NCBI GenBank assembly: GCA_022836915.1
Contig: CP094668.1
Coordinates: 5,890,001-5,954,000, forward strand
Direction of reading: 5' to 3'
Source: Paenibacillus sp. OVF10
GTDB taxonomy: Bacteria > Bacillota > Bacilli > Paenibacillales > Paenibacillaceae
Length of the DNA: 64,000 nucleotides
Within the stretch, counting starts at the first letter, position 1. Each line of letters opens with the position of its first letter. The position numbers and the translations under genes are program-made. Shown one piece after another: positions 55,737 to 64,000 of the stretch. The notes beneath the pieces were generated by a model. The model had not been told where the DNA came from. It saw only the letters and a program-made list of their open reading frames with translations, and did no database searches.

Positions 55737-57675
55737 ATGATTCGTAAACCGCTAGTTTTGTTGTTGTCGTGTCTGCTAATCTTTGTCACCCTGCCCGTTG
55801 AATCCAGCCATGCAGCCAATGCAGCCGTTGCCAAACTTCCTGGAAATTCCAATCCCCTCATCGATCATAAACTGGGAGCCGATCCTTATGTGCTCGTCCA
55901 TAATAATCGGGTCTATGTCTATATGACAGGTGATGCATATCTGTACAACAGCGACGGCTCTGTCCGAGAGAACCAGTACAGCACAATCGGGAAAATTAAC
56001 GTCATCTCTTCAGCTGACATGGTGAACTGGACAGACCATGGTTCCATCCCGGTAGCGGGCGCGAATAATGCGAATAATGGACAAGGGATTGCCAAATGGG
56101 CTACCCAGTCCTGGGCTCCTGCCATGGCGAAGAAAACCATTGCTGGCAAAGAAAAGTTTTTCCTGTATTTTGCCAACTCGGGTGGAGGTATTGGCGTGCT
56201 CACGGCCGATTCCCCCATTGGACCGTGGTCCGATCCACTTGGTCGTGCCCTCCTGACTCACAGTACACCGGGTATGTCCGGCGTAACCTGGCTCTTTGAT
56301 CCGGCTGTCCTTGTCGATGATGATGGCTCTGCTTACTTGTATGCTGGAGGCGGCATTCCGAATGATACCAACGCTGCTTCCATTGCTAATCCCAAAACAG
56401 CTCGAGTCATTCGTCTCGGTGCCGACATGACCAGTGTGGTGGGCAGTGCTGTGACTATTGATTCTCCTTATATGTTCGAGGATTCCGGCATCCACAAGTA
56501 TAACGGCAAATATTATTACTCCTACTGCATCAACTTCGCGGGAACACATCCTACTGCATATCCAAAAGGTGAGATCGGATACATGGTCAGCGACAGCCCC
56601 ATGGGACCTTTCACGTATAAAGGACACTTTCTGAAAAATCCTGGTACGTTCTTCGGTGTAGGCGGCAATAACCACCATGCCGTGTTTCAATTCAACAACG
56701 AATGGTATGTCGCGTACCATGCGCAAACGGTGAGTCGAGCATTTCTCGGTGAAGGCAAAGGATACCGTTCCACACATATCAACAAACTGACACATAATGC
56801 GGATGGAACAATCCAGGAAGTTCAAGGAAATATGACAGGTGTACCTCAGACCACTAACCTCAACCCGTATGTCCGGGTGGAAGCCGAAACCATTGGCTGG
56901 CAAGCAGGAATTAACACTGAACCGAGTCAAGCGAGCGGTGGACCTGTAGCCAATCAGAATGTCACTAACATTCATAATGGGGATTGGATCGCGGTGGGTA
57001 ATGTTGATTTTGGCTCAGCTGGAGCCTCCAAATTCAAGGCCAATGTCGCTTCTACCGGAAATGGCAACATCGAGGTTCGACTGGACAGTCCGACAGGCCC
57101 ACTAGTTGGAACACTTAACGTAAGTTCAACTGGCGGTTCGCAAACTTGGCGCGAGATGGAGACCAATGTTACCAACGCTACAGGGGTACATCGTTTGTAT
57201 CTGGTGTTTACAGGCTCGGGCAATGGAAATCTGTTCAAACTGGACTACTGGCAATTCACATCAGGTTCGGGCGGCAACCCTAACCCAAACCCAAATCCTA
57301 ATCCCAATCCAAACGTTACCCGTTACGAAGCCGAGAATATGACGCTTGGCGGCCAATACGCTGGCGTAATCAGTTCCCCTTTAATGGAGTCGCTCTTTAC
57401 GGGAACAATGATTATGCAGCATACAATCAATATTTTGCATTCCCAACCCATCAATTCTCTGTCCGCGGCGCTTCCAACAACAATAATACAGCCCGTGTTG
57501 ATCTGGTCATCGGGGTGTAACCGCTGGTTCTTTCTACTTCACGGGAACGGAGCCGACCGTTCAAACCCTCACCGGCATCACTCACGCTACAGGCAATCAG
57601 GAAATCAAGCTGGTCGTAACAACGGATAATGGCACTTGGGATGCTTACATTGATTATCTGGAGTACTCGCTTTAA
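55737..57675 (+). CDS. secreted GH43 arabinoxylan arabinofuranohydrolase-type enzyme with two CBM6-like modules (two frame breaks)
   Basis: After repair about 646 residues. Signal peptide 1-32 (PLVLLLSCLLIFVTLPVESSHA). GH43 propeller at about 40-370: ADPYVLVHNNRVYVYMTGD (catalytic Asp), FDPAVLVDDDGSAYLYAGGG and FEDSGIHKYNGKYYYSYC (catalytic Glu). CBM6-like modules follow: YVRVEAETIGWQAGI (about 375-505) and, after a PN-repeat linker, RYEAENMTLGGQYAG (about 520-645). It resembles B. subtilis XynD. Start ATG at 55737; the GGAGG overlaps an upstream ATG. Breaks: 57376-57379 (C or T run short) and 57512-57515 (G-run short); the repaired end is WDAYIDYLEYSL. Confidence 0.9.
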
Positions 57676-57708
57676 TTCATAGGACATGATCGATTGGGAG
57701 GATAGAAT

Positions 57709-59772
57709 ATGTGGAAAAAAATCAGTGCTCTTCTACTCGCTCTTCCTTTGCTTATAACATCATTCCCTTTGACAAGTCCCGCTGCTTCAGCCGCAACGTT
57801 CAGCAATCCGGTTATTTACGCGGATGTTCCTGACAGTGACGTCATTCGGGTGGGCAGTGCATTTTATATGACAAGCACAACGATGCATATGAATCCGGGA
57901 GTCCCGGTCATGAAGTCTTATGATCTGGTCAACTGGAGCATCGTAAACTATGTATACGATACGCTTGGAAACGGGGATATACAGAATCTGAACAATGGAC
58001 AAAACGAGTATGGGCGTGGTTCCTGGGCGAGCAGTTTGCGGTACAACAACGGTATATATTATGTGGCCTTTGGCTCGCTTTCCACGGGCAAGACGTATAT
58101 TTACCAAACCAGCAATATTGAAACAGGGCCATGGACACCTTACACATTGAACAGTTATTACCATGACCCCTCCCTTTTGTTTGACGGGAATCGAACCTTT
58201 CTTGTTCATGGCAGTGATAACATCAGTATCGTTGAGCTGACACCTGATGCCAAGGCCGTTAAATCCGGCGGGCTCAATCAGGTCCTGATTCCAAACGCAA
58301 GCAGTGTTGCCGGCTCCAACATGATTGTAAAGGCAGAAGGAGCACACATTCAGAAGATCAATGGTATGTACTATGTATTCCTGATTGCCTGGCCTTCGGG
58401 TGATGGTCGCATTCAGCTTGCCTATCGTGCAAACACATTGACAGGTCCATACACAGGTAAAGTTGTACTCAGAGACTCGGGAATCGCCCAAGGAGGCATC
58501 GTGGATACCGCATCCGGCGCTTGGTACGGCTTGCTGTTTCGTGATAGCGGGGCTATTGGACGCATCCCCTATCTCGTTCCAGTGACGTGGTCGGATAACT
58601 GGCCTGTGTTTGGGGTGAACGGCAAGGTTCCACTTAACATGAATATGCCCGTTGAAGGTCAGCCTGCTGCCAAAATCTACGGGTCCGATGAGTTCAACGC
58701 AACCACATCAGGCACACCCTCAGTAACGCAACTGTTAGTGAACGGCGGTTTTGAGGAAAGCAGCATTCAGCCGTGGACCAGCAACAATACGGCGAACATC
58801 ACCGTAACAAATGCCGAAGCATTCAGCGGTACAAAAAGCCTGCTCGTCAGCGGCAGACAACAGACAGCAGGCGGAGCCAAACAGATGGTTACAGGCAAGC
58901 TGGTACCGGGAGGAACATACTCCTTTTCGGCAAAGATCAAATACACTACTGGTCCTGCAACCAAAACGTTCAATCTTAGCATCCAGAACGGTGCAAGTTA
59001 TACCGGAATTACCATTATGGGCAGTGCGACGTTAACCCGCGGACAGTGGGGTACCATTCAAGGTACGTATACCGTTCCGTCGAATGCAGACTTGTCTCAA
59101 AGCTTTATTTTTGTGGAAACACCGTATAACTCGAATCCGGACCCGACCAATGATCTGATGGCGTTTTATGTGGATGACGTCTCCCTGACGAGCAATTCAT
59201 CTTTCGGTACATCCAGTCTCGCTACTTTCTGGCAGTGGAATCATAACCCTGATGCTGCCAACTGGTCCCTGCTCCAGCGGCCGGGTTTCATGCGGTTAAC
59301 TGCAGGCAAAATCAGCAAAAACCTGTTAGAAGCCCGCAACACGCTGACACAACGAACCTTTGGTCCAAAAAGTACGGGGATGACCGCTTTGGATACAGCA
59401 GGCATGAAGGATGGTGATTATGCTGGACTCGCTGCTTTTCAGGCCAAATATGGTTTTGTCGGCGTAAAAATGACGGGCAGCACCAAATCCATCGTTATGG
59501 CTAATGCCAGTTCTGGCATCATGACTGAAGTAGCAACTGTGCCATTAAACCAGAACAGAATCTATCTACGCGTCATCTGTGATTTTACGAACCAAACTGA
59601 CAAAGCCTACTTTGCCTATAGCCTGAATGGCAGCAACTGGACAACCATTGGCAATACACTTCAAATGTCTTACACACTGCCACACTTTATGGGATACCGG
59701 TTTGCACTATTCAATTATGCAACGAAGTCTACCGGAGGATATGCAGATTTTGATTATTTCCGCGTAGAATAA
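57709..59772 (+). CDS. secreted GH43 glycosidase with carbohydrate-binding module inserted in the C-terminal domain
   Basis: 687 residues, intact. Signal peptide 1-29 (ISALLLALPLLITSFPL). GH43 propeller (about 30-325): YADVPDSDVIRVGSAFYMTST (Asp), YYHDPSLLFD (Asp) and IVKAEGAHIQKINGMYYVF (Glu), of the xylosidase/arabinofuranosidase branch. The C-terminal beta-sandwich (CBM91-like) starts at SDEFNATTSG, is interrupted by a CBM22/CBM4_9-like module (LLVNGGFEESSIQPW to YVDDVSLTS, about 344-500), and resumes at FWQWNHNPDAANWSL. Start ATG at 57709 behind GGGAGGA, 33 bases after the first GH43 gene: one operon for xylan side-chain and oligomer cleavage. Confidence 0.9.
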   Translation: MWKKISALLLALPLLITSFPLTSPAASAATFSNPVIYADVPDSDVIRVGSAFYMTSTTMHMNPGVPVMKSYDLVNWSIVNYVYDTLGNGDIQNLNNGQNEYGRGSWASSLRYNNGIYYVAFGSLSTGKTYIYQTSNIETGPWTPYTLNSYYHDPSLLFDGNRTFLVHGSDNISIVELTPDAKAVKSGGLNQVLIPNASSVAGSNMIVKAEGAHIQKINGMYYVFLIAWPSGDGRIQLAYRANTLTGPYTGKVVLRDSGIAQGGIVDTASGAWYGLLFRDSGAIGRIPYLVPVTWSDNWPVFGVNGKVPLNMNMPVEGQPAAKIYGSDEFNATTSGTPSVTQLLVNGGFEESSIQPWTSNNTANITVTNAEAFSGTKSLLVSGRQQTAGGAKQMVTGKLVPGGTYSFSAKIKYTTGPATKTFNLSIQNGASYTGITIMGSATLTRGQWGTIQGTYTVPSNADLSQSFIFVETPYNSNPDPTNDLMAFYVDDVSLTSNSSFGTSSLATFWQWNHNPDAANWSLLQRPGFMRLTAGKISKNLLEARNTLTQRTFGPKSTGMTALDTAGMKDGDYAGLAAFQAKYGFVGVKMTGSTKSIVMANASSGIMTEVATVPLNQNRIYLRVICDFTNQTDKAYFAYSLNGSNWTTIGNTLQMSYTLPHFMGYRFALFNYATKSTGGYADFDYFRVE

Positions 59773-59813
59773 ATGTGGTTTTATTCGTTTATTAATTTTT
59801 CGGTTATTACTCA

Positions 59814-59852
59814 GGACCTGGACTTCACCATATGTGAGCCAGGTCCTTTTCA
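59814..59852 (+). terminator. terminator of the GH43 operon
   Basis: GGACCTGG / CCAGGTCC hairpin with inner TTCAC/GTGA pairing, then TTTTC. Confidence 0.85.
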
Positions 59853-59887
59853 GTACATTTCTTATGAAGAGTTTCAGCTTTTAACTT

Positions 59888-60424
59888 TTAAAAATCCCGG
59901 AACTGTTTTATATAACGCATGTATTCTTCAGCACTTCGGTTAATCTCTTCATCCGTAGCCTGGAACGAGGCACCATAGACTGCATAATGCGGCAGCGCCT
60001 TAACCCCTACATGATTCATGCTTGCTACGAAAGGTGCAACAAGTTCCTCTACGCTGTAACCGATGGAACCATCTTTCGCATAATTCTCCTGCTTATCCCC
60101 TATGGACATTGCAAGTCCCATCCGCTTTCCCTTCAATCGATTTCCTTTCGATCCGTACGCCCATCCATGAGTGAACACGTCATCAAACCATTTTTTCAGC
60201 AGCGGTGGGTAACTGTACCAATATAACGGGAACTGCAACATCATATGATCATGCGTCTCCAGCAACTCTTGTTCTCGGCAAACATCAATCTTCCAATCGG
60301 GGTAGGCCGAATATAATTCGTGAAGAACAATATCATCTGTATGCTGCAACAACTCCTCCTTCCAGCGACGATTGACTCTTGAACTTTGCATATCGGGATG
60401 TGCCAGAATAACAAGTGTTTTCAT
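59888..60424 (-). CDS. NAD(P)H quinone oxidoreductase, flavodoxin-like (YdeQ/KefF type)
   Basis: 178 residues. Flavodoxin-like fold: LVILAHPDMQSSRVNRRWKEEL (FMN phosphate loop), MLQFPLYWYSYPPLLKKWFDDVFTHGWAYG (family signature) and GYSVEELVAPFVASMNHVG. Such enzymes make two-electron reductions of quinones and other electrophiles. The start is one of two adjacent ATGs (60424 or 60427) behind AAAGGAAC. Divergent from an HxlR regulator, the classical YdeQ/YdeP-like pairing. Confidence 0.9.
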   Translation of the reverse strand: MKTLVILAHPDMQSSRVNRRWKEELLQHTDDIVLHELYSAYPDWKIDVCREQELLETHDHMMLQFPLYWYSYPPLLKKWFDDVFTHGWAYGSKGNRLKGKRMGLAMSIGDKQENYAKDGSIGYSVEELVAPFVASMNHVGVKALPHYAVYGASFQATDEEINRSAEEYMRYIKQFRDF

Positions 60425-60628
60425 CATAAGTTCCTTTCTTCCCATCCAGGGTGTTGGTTTCTTTAATTGAATATGGACCATTATCAGTCACATCCAGTCA
60501 AAAGAAAATACACACAATGAAGTAAGATGGTTACCTCAAAGTGTGTATGGACTTCAATGTTAGAACCGTGAGAAAATAAATAGTTACACTTTATAAAACA
60601 GGTAAAACTTAAACTGAGGTGAATCAGG

Positions 60629-60990
60629 ATGAAACAATACAATCTGGGCATTGAAGCGACGCTTGAAATTATAGGTGGCAAATGGAAAGCCTTAATCATC
60701 TGTTTATTGATGTCCGGAGTAAAGAGAACGAGCGTATTAGAGCGCAGCATCCCTGGCATTTCGCAAAAAGTGTTAATTCAACAATTGCGCGAGTTGGAGC
60801 GAGACGGCCTTGTCACCAGACATGTCTACCAACAGATGCCTCCCAAAGTGGAATACGGACTTACAGAATATGGCGTTACCGCCAACACCATCGTGGATGT
60901 CATGTGTGCTTGGGGAGGGACAATATTGCTCTCAGGCAACAACGGGGCGAAGATATCGTATTGTTGGAGAACAACCATCCCGAATCTTGA
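60629..60990 (+). CDS. HxlR family regulator (frame break)
   Basis: After repair about 120 residues: LGIEATLEIIGGKWKALIIC, RSIPGISQKVLIQQLRELE and VYQQMPPKVEYGLTEYG form the HxlR winged helix. The frame breaks at 60912-60915 (G-run one short); the repaired C terminus reads CAWGRDNIALRQQRGEDIVL and ends at a TGA at 60990. Start ATG at 60629 behind a TGAGGTGA site. Divergent from the quinone reductase gene, which it probably controls. Confidence 0.88.
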
Positions 60991-61100
60991 AAAGGATGAA
61001 GCATACCTCATTCAAACTTCATGTTCCATGTATCACCTCTATAGTAAGATATAGATTAATGTAAAAATTATTAATTTCTAATCGATAAGGAGGGCTTTAT

Positions 61101-61820
61101 TTGAAAAATATAATTGTCTTTGGTGCAAGCAAAGGATTAGGCGATGCATTTGTCAGAGGTGTGCCACAGTCCGGTGATAAGGTCTGGGTGGTCTCTCGCA
61201 GCAAGCCGGAAAGTCTGTCCGTGGAGGATGGCGTCCAGCGAATATGGATTCAGGCTGATCTTTCCGAGCTTCAGGCCGCGGAGCAAGTTGCCAGCCAACT
61301 TCAAGGCGAGACGTTGGATGTGCTTATTTATAACGTGGGGATCTGGGAAAAGGAAGGATTTGAAGAGCACTACACGTTTGATCGGGATGAACCCGCAGAT
61401 ATCAGTCAGCTGATCCATGTGAATGTGACTTCTACTATTGTATGTATACAGGCTTTACTGCCTCAGCTCCGCCAATCTGAAGCAGGGAAGATCATCCTGA
61501 TCGGTTCAACAGCCGGTTTGAGCAATGCAGGCAGCAGCCAGGTTTCTTTTGTCGCCTCCAAATTTGCCATAAGGGGTATTACGGAAGCTCTAAGAGAGCA
61601 TACGAGGAATGACCGCATCGCGGTGACATGCATCAACCCGGGAGAACTGGCGGCAGAAATTCCGTATGAAGACGGGATGGAACGTGCACTGGCCGAGTAT
61701 GATGGGACCCGTATTCCCCTGCAGGATATGGTCGCCATCGTTCGATGTATCATCAGCTTGTCCAAAGCGGCCTGCGTGAAAGAGATCAACATACCCGCCT
61801 TAACGGATACGAACACCTAG
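61101..61820 (+). CDS. SDR-family oxidoreductase with altered catalytic Tyr
   Basis: 239 residues. Cofactor motif VFGASKGLGDAF at the N terminus, DVLIYNVGIWEKEG in place of NNAG, catalytic Ser in LIGSTAGL, but the YxxxK motif reads FVASK (about 152-156), so the catalytic tyrosine is phenylalanine. Reductase activity may be lost or changed. Start TTG at 61101 behind AAGGAGGG. It follows hxlR by 110 bases on the same strand. Confidence 0.85.
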   Translation: MKNIIVFGASKGLGDAFVRGVPQSGDKVWVVSRSKPESLSVEDGVQRIWIQADLSELQAAEQVASQLQGETLDVLIYNVGIWEKEGFEEHYTFDRDEPADISQLIHVNVTSTIVCIQALLPQLRQSEAGKIILIGSTAGLSNAGSSQVSFVASKFAIRGITEALREHTRNDRIAVTCINPGELAAEIPYEDGMERALAEYDGTRIPLQDMVAIVRCIISLSKAACVKEINIPALTDTNT

Positions 61821-61899
61821 ATAGAAATGACATCTGCCCGCCTCAATCGGTCCGTTCACTGGAGTTCGCTCTGTATACACATGCTGGACAAAAGCCTGT

Positions 61900-62928
61900 T
61901 TACATTAATACATGCGACAAGTGCGCAATACCTATGGAATTCAGGCGTTCATGCTCAGGGATATTCTCATATAACAAATGGGATTTTCCGGCCTTGTCCA
62001 GTTGATCACGCATAGCTGCAATCCGTCCTTTGTTAACATCAATAAAACGAAAATCGATTTGGCGCAAATGCTCCAGCCCGGTTAATCCAGCAAAAGAATC
62101 GGCCTTGAGCGCTGTATTAATCTCTTTCAGTTCAATAGACTCCAGAGCACGGGCTGTCCATAGATGTTTGATATCCCGTAACGATTTCATATAGTCCAGT
62201 TCGAGCTGTCTGAGAGAGGTCATATGGGAAAAGTCGCATAAATGCTCCAGCTTGGGCAAGGACAGATGCAGATATTCCACCCCACGCATCTGTTCGAGTC
62301 CCTGAATACTCGTCAGTTTGCGAACAGAGCTTAGCTTCAACATTGAGATGGTCGACTGTATCAATACATCCAGTCCCCCTTTTAACTCACAGTGATCCAG
62401 GGACAGATACTGAAGCATGGGCAGTTCCGTCAACACATCAACACTTTCGACCGTGCAGTTCAGAATGAGCGTATCTAGTTGGAGGCATGCTGCAATGGAA
62501 GAAAATCCGTTGAATTTGCCACGCAGTTCAAGAAAGGTCAATCGTGTGTAGTGTGTAATAAAATCGAGCCCAGTCGCCTTTGCAGGTGAATTCAATCTTA
62601 GAAACTGCAGTTGCTCCATCGCACCCAGAATCGTCAAATCCTGTGCCTGCGAAAGATCAAGCTGCAAGGCAGACACATGTTTCAACTGTGCCAGTCGCCC
62701 CAAAAATCCGGATGAATATACCCCTTTAGGGTCCATATGTGATATGTGTAGGATCAGATCCGGCCGGGCAAAGAATACTTTGGCATCGAGCTCGGCAAGG
62801 TCCTCGTATGTATCCGCGCCAACGCGAAAATGAACCGTTGCTCTGCGGCGTAACAGATGCACCGCCTGGTGCATCTTTTCGGCATTCCACGGAACCCCCT
62901 GTATTGATGCATGCCATAACTCACTCAC
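61900..62928 (-). CDS. leucine-rich repeat-like protein
   Basis: 342 residues. From about residue 80 repeated segments of LRR type occur: LKHVSALQLDLSQ, MEQLQFLRLNSPAKATGL, YTRLTFLELRGKFNG, CLQLDTLILNCTVESV, LPMLQYLSLDHCELKGGL and MRGVEYLHLSLPKLEHL. The N-terminal part is of unknown type. No signal peptide. The GTG at 62928 behind AAAGGGGG is preferred over an ATG at 62952. Function unknown; probably protein binding. Bases 61821-61899 and 62929-63184 hold no gene; the latter has a long pyrimidine-rich stretch. Confidence 0.7.
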   Translation of the reverse strand: MSELWHASIQGVPWNAEKMHQAVHLLRRRATVHFRVGADTYEDLAELDAKVFFARPDLILHISHMDPKGVYSSGFLGRLAQLKHVSALQLDLSQAQDLTILGAMEQLQFLRLNSPAKATGLDFITHYTRLTFLELRGKFNGFSSIAACLQLDTLILNCTVESVDVLTELPMLQYLSLDHCELKGGLDVLIQSTISMLKLSSVRKLTSIQGLEQMRGVEYLHLSLPKLEHLCDFSHMTSLRQLELDYMKSLRDIKHLWTARALESIELKEINTALKADSFAGLTGLEHLRQIDFRFIDVNKGRIAAMRDQLDKAGKSHLLYENIPEHERLNSIGIAHLSHVLM

Positions 62929-63184
62929 AGATAATCCCCCTTTTCCACCCATAGTTCCAATTCATTCCATTATAAACAAGATCGCCTGGATGAACCACCA
63001 CCGATTCCCGTTTTTCATTCCTTTCTTCTTTTTCATTCCTTCCCTTTCATCCTTCTCATACTCATGCCTTTCCTTCCCGTTGCTTTCAGGATTATTCGAC
63101 AGAAATCTACATAAAACTATAGATCATGCCGACATATAACTAAGGCGTTTTGAGCTTTTTATTAATCATCTGGGGAGATGGAAT

Positions 63185-64000
63185 ATGTCGAACATGTTGA
63201 ACAAGTGGGGAAAATGGGAGCACGGACATCCAGTATGGCAAATACGTTGTCCATTGTGCTGCTGGTCATTATCGTAGTTGTCTTTGCCGTTCTGGGAACA
63301 TTTATGTTTGCAAGCACACGAAACATTCTGGTGAAACAGCAGGAATCCATGCTCCAGACCAAGACACAAGCCATTGTTAGTGAATTTGATGCACTATTCA
63401 AGGAAAAGGGCGCACTCGTCAAGCAAATGTCCACCAACACATTATTTCAGCAATACATAGAAACAACAGCATCTGCTGCGGATGCGGCAAGTTCTACCTA
63501 CGCTGCGGAAACACAGGCGACACTCGCCGCTATCGTTAAGGCAGAGCCTTCGTTTGCCGATGCCTGGGTCGCGGGTCTGGATGGAAAAGGCTTTTGGATT
63601 CAAAATGATGGTGTCGTATCTGCACCGGACTTTGATATCCAGTCGCGTCCATACTACAAGCCGGTTACCGCCGCAGACGGACTTTATTTCTCCGATCCGT
63701 ACATTGATATTGCAGCAGGCGATGTACTCATGGGTATCTTTTATCCGATCAAAGACGACAACAACAACACGATCGGCTTTGCCGCAGCGGATATTGCATT
63801 CAAGGATATTCCGGCAATTATGGAGAGTTATTCCCTTGGAAGCACGAGCTATTCCATGTTGCTGTCCAAGAGCGGGGAAATTCTGTACCATCCAGATCAA
63901 GAGAAGGTATTGAAGGAGAACATCCTGGACAGTACGGGGGACATGGGGGACATCGGCAAGAAAATGCTTGCCGGTGAAAACGGCGTACAGCTTATGAACG
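63185..64000 (+). CDS. methyl-accepting chemotaxis protein, N-terminal part (frame break; cut by window end)
   Basis: The frame starts at ATG 63185 (MSNMLNKWGK) behind GGGGAG and, after a break at 63211-63214 (A-run one short), continues MGARTSSMANTLSIVLLVII. A membrane helix at about 22-42 is followed by an extracellular dCache_1 sensor domain: GFWIQNDGVVSAPDFDIQSRPYYKP, GLYFSDPYIDIAAGDVLMGIFYPI and GFAAADIAF. The HAMP and signalling domains would lie beyond the window. Ligand unknown; dCache domains often bind amino acids. Confidence 0.85.

Noticed and set aside
56010..56975. Minus-strand frame of 321 codons
   Set aside because: Antisense of the GH43 propeller, which has signal peptide, catalytic residues and operon context.

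Overview
The window looks like a chromosomal segment of a spore-forming, plant-polymer-degrading Firmicute, most probably Paenibacillus. The evidence is: strong AGGAGG-type ribosome binding sites with many GTG and TTG starts, a sporulation sigma factor SigK gene, an exosporium-type collagen-like protein with a BclB-type C-terminal domain, a YkyA lipoprotein, and large secreted GH81 and GH43 glycosidases with CBM32 and CBM6-like modules. No rRNA, tRNA, CRISPR array, insertion sequence, integrase or prophage structural gene was seen. Genus assignment is inference.

Layout. 1-2.2 kb: a partial alpha/beta hydrolase, RNase H and a DUF421 membrane protein. 2.2-8.4 kb: an organosulfur-scavenging cluster on the minus strand (HpaB-like flavin monooxygenase, SsuD, SfnG, acyl-CoA-dehydrogenase-like SfnB/DszC-type protein) with a divergent TetR regulator. 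8.5-11.5 kb: a Fur-controlled siderophore ABC importer. 11.7-16.3 kb: MarR regulator and hydrolase with twin palindromic operators, an MFS pump, an Lrp regulator and a serine hydrolase. 16.3-23.1 kb: CycA-like permease, SigK, secreted esterase, MFS pump, ADP-ribosylglycohydrolase. 23.6-30.5 kb: HAD phosphatase and mannitol-1-phosphate dehydrogenase, two lipoproteins, polysaccharide deacetylase, EamA transporter and rhodanese. 30.5-52.4 kb: an accessory mosaic with gene relics, an M50-type metalloprotease remnant beside a 32-residue peptide, the GH81 glucanase, OsmC, a secreted acetamidase, CPBP protease/TetR pair, an Imm11-like protein, and AraC/siderophore-binding-protein loci. 52.6-54.8 kb: exosporium collagen-like pair. 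55.7-59.8 kb: GH43 arabinoxylan operon with a cre site upstream. 59.9-64 kb: quinone oxidoreductase with HxlR regulator, SDR, LRR protein and a chemotaxis receptor cut by the window end.

Two patterns stand out. First, two paralogous loci (44034-45998 and 50456-52416) encode an AraC regulator and a siderophore-binding lipoprotein in one uninterrupted frame that reads straight through a perfect Fur box and an internal ribosome binding site; a truncated third paralog lies at 39210. Second, the 3' end of the rhodanese gene (29632-30486) recurs as diverged tails at four further places, at least three of them followed by a terminator, so the accessory mosaic appears to have been built around repeated rhodanese 3' ends.

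Reading caution: about 22 single-base losses, nearly all in homopolymer runs, break otherwise well-conserved genes including sigK and mtlD. All are losses, none gains. I read them as systematic homopolymer under-calling in the assembly, not as decay. Coordinates for such genes span the whole reconstructed gene, and each break is located in the entry.
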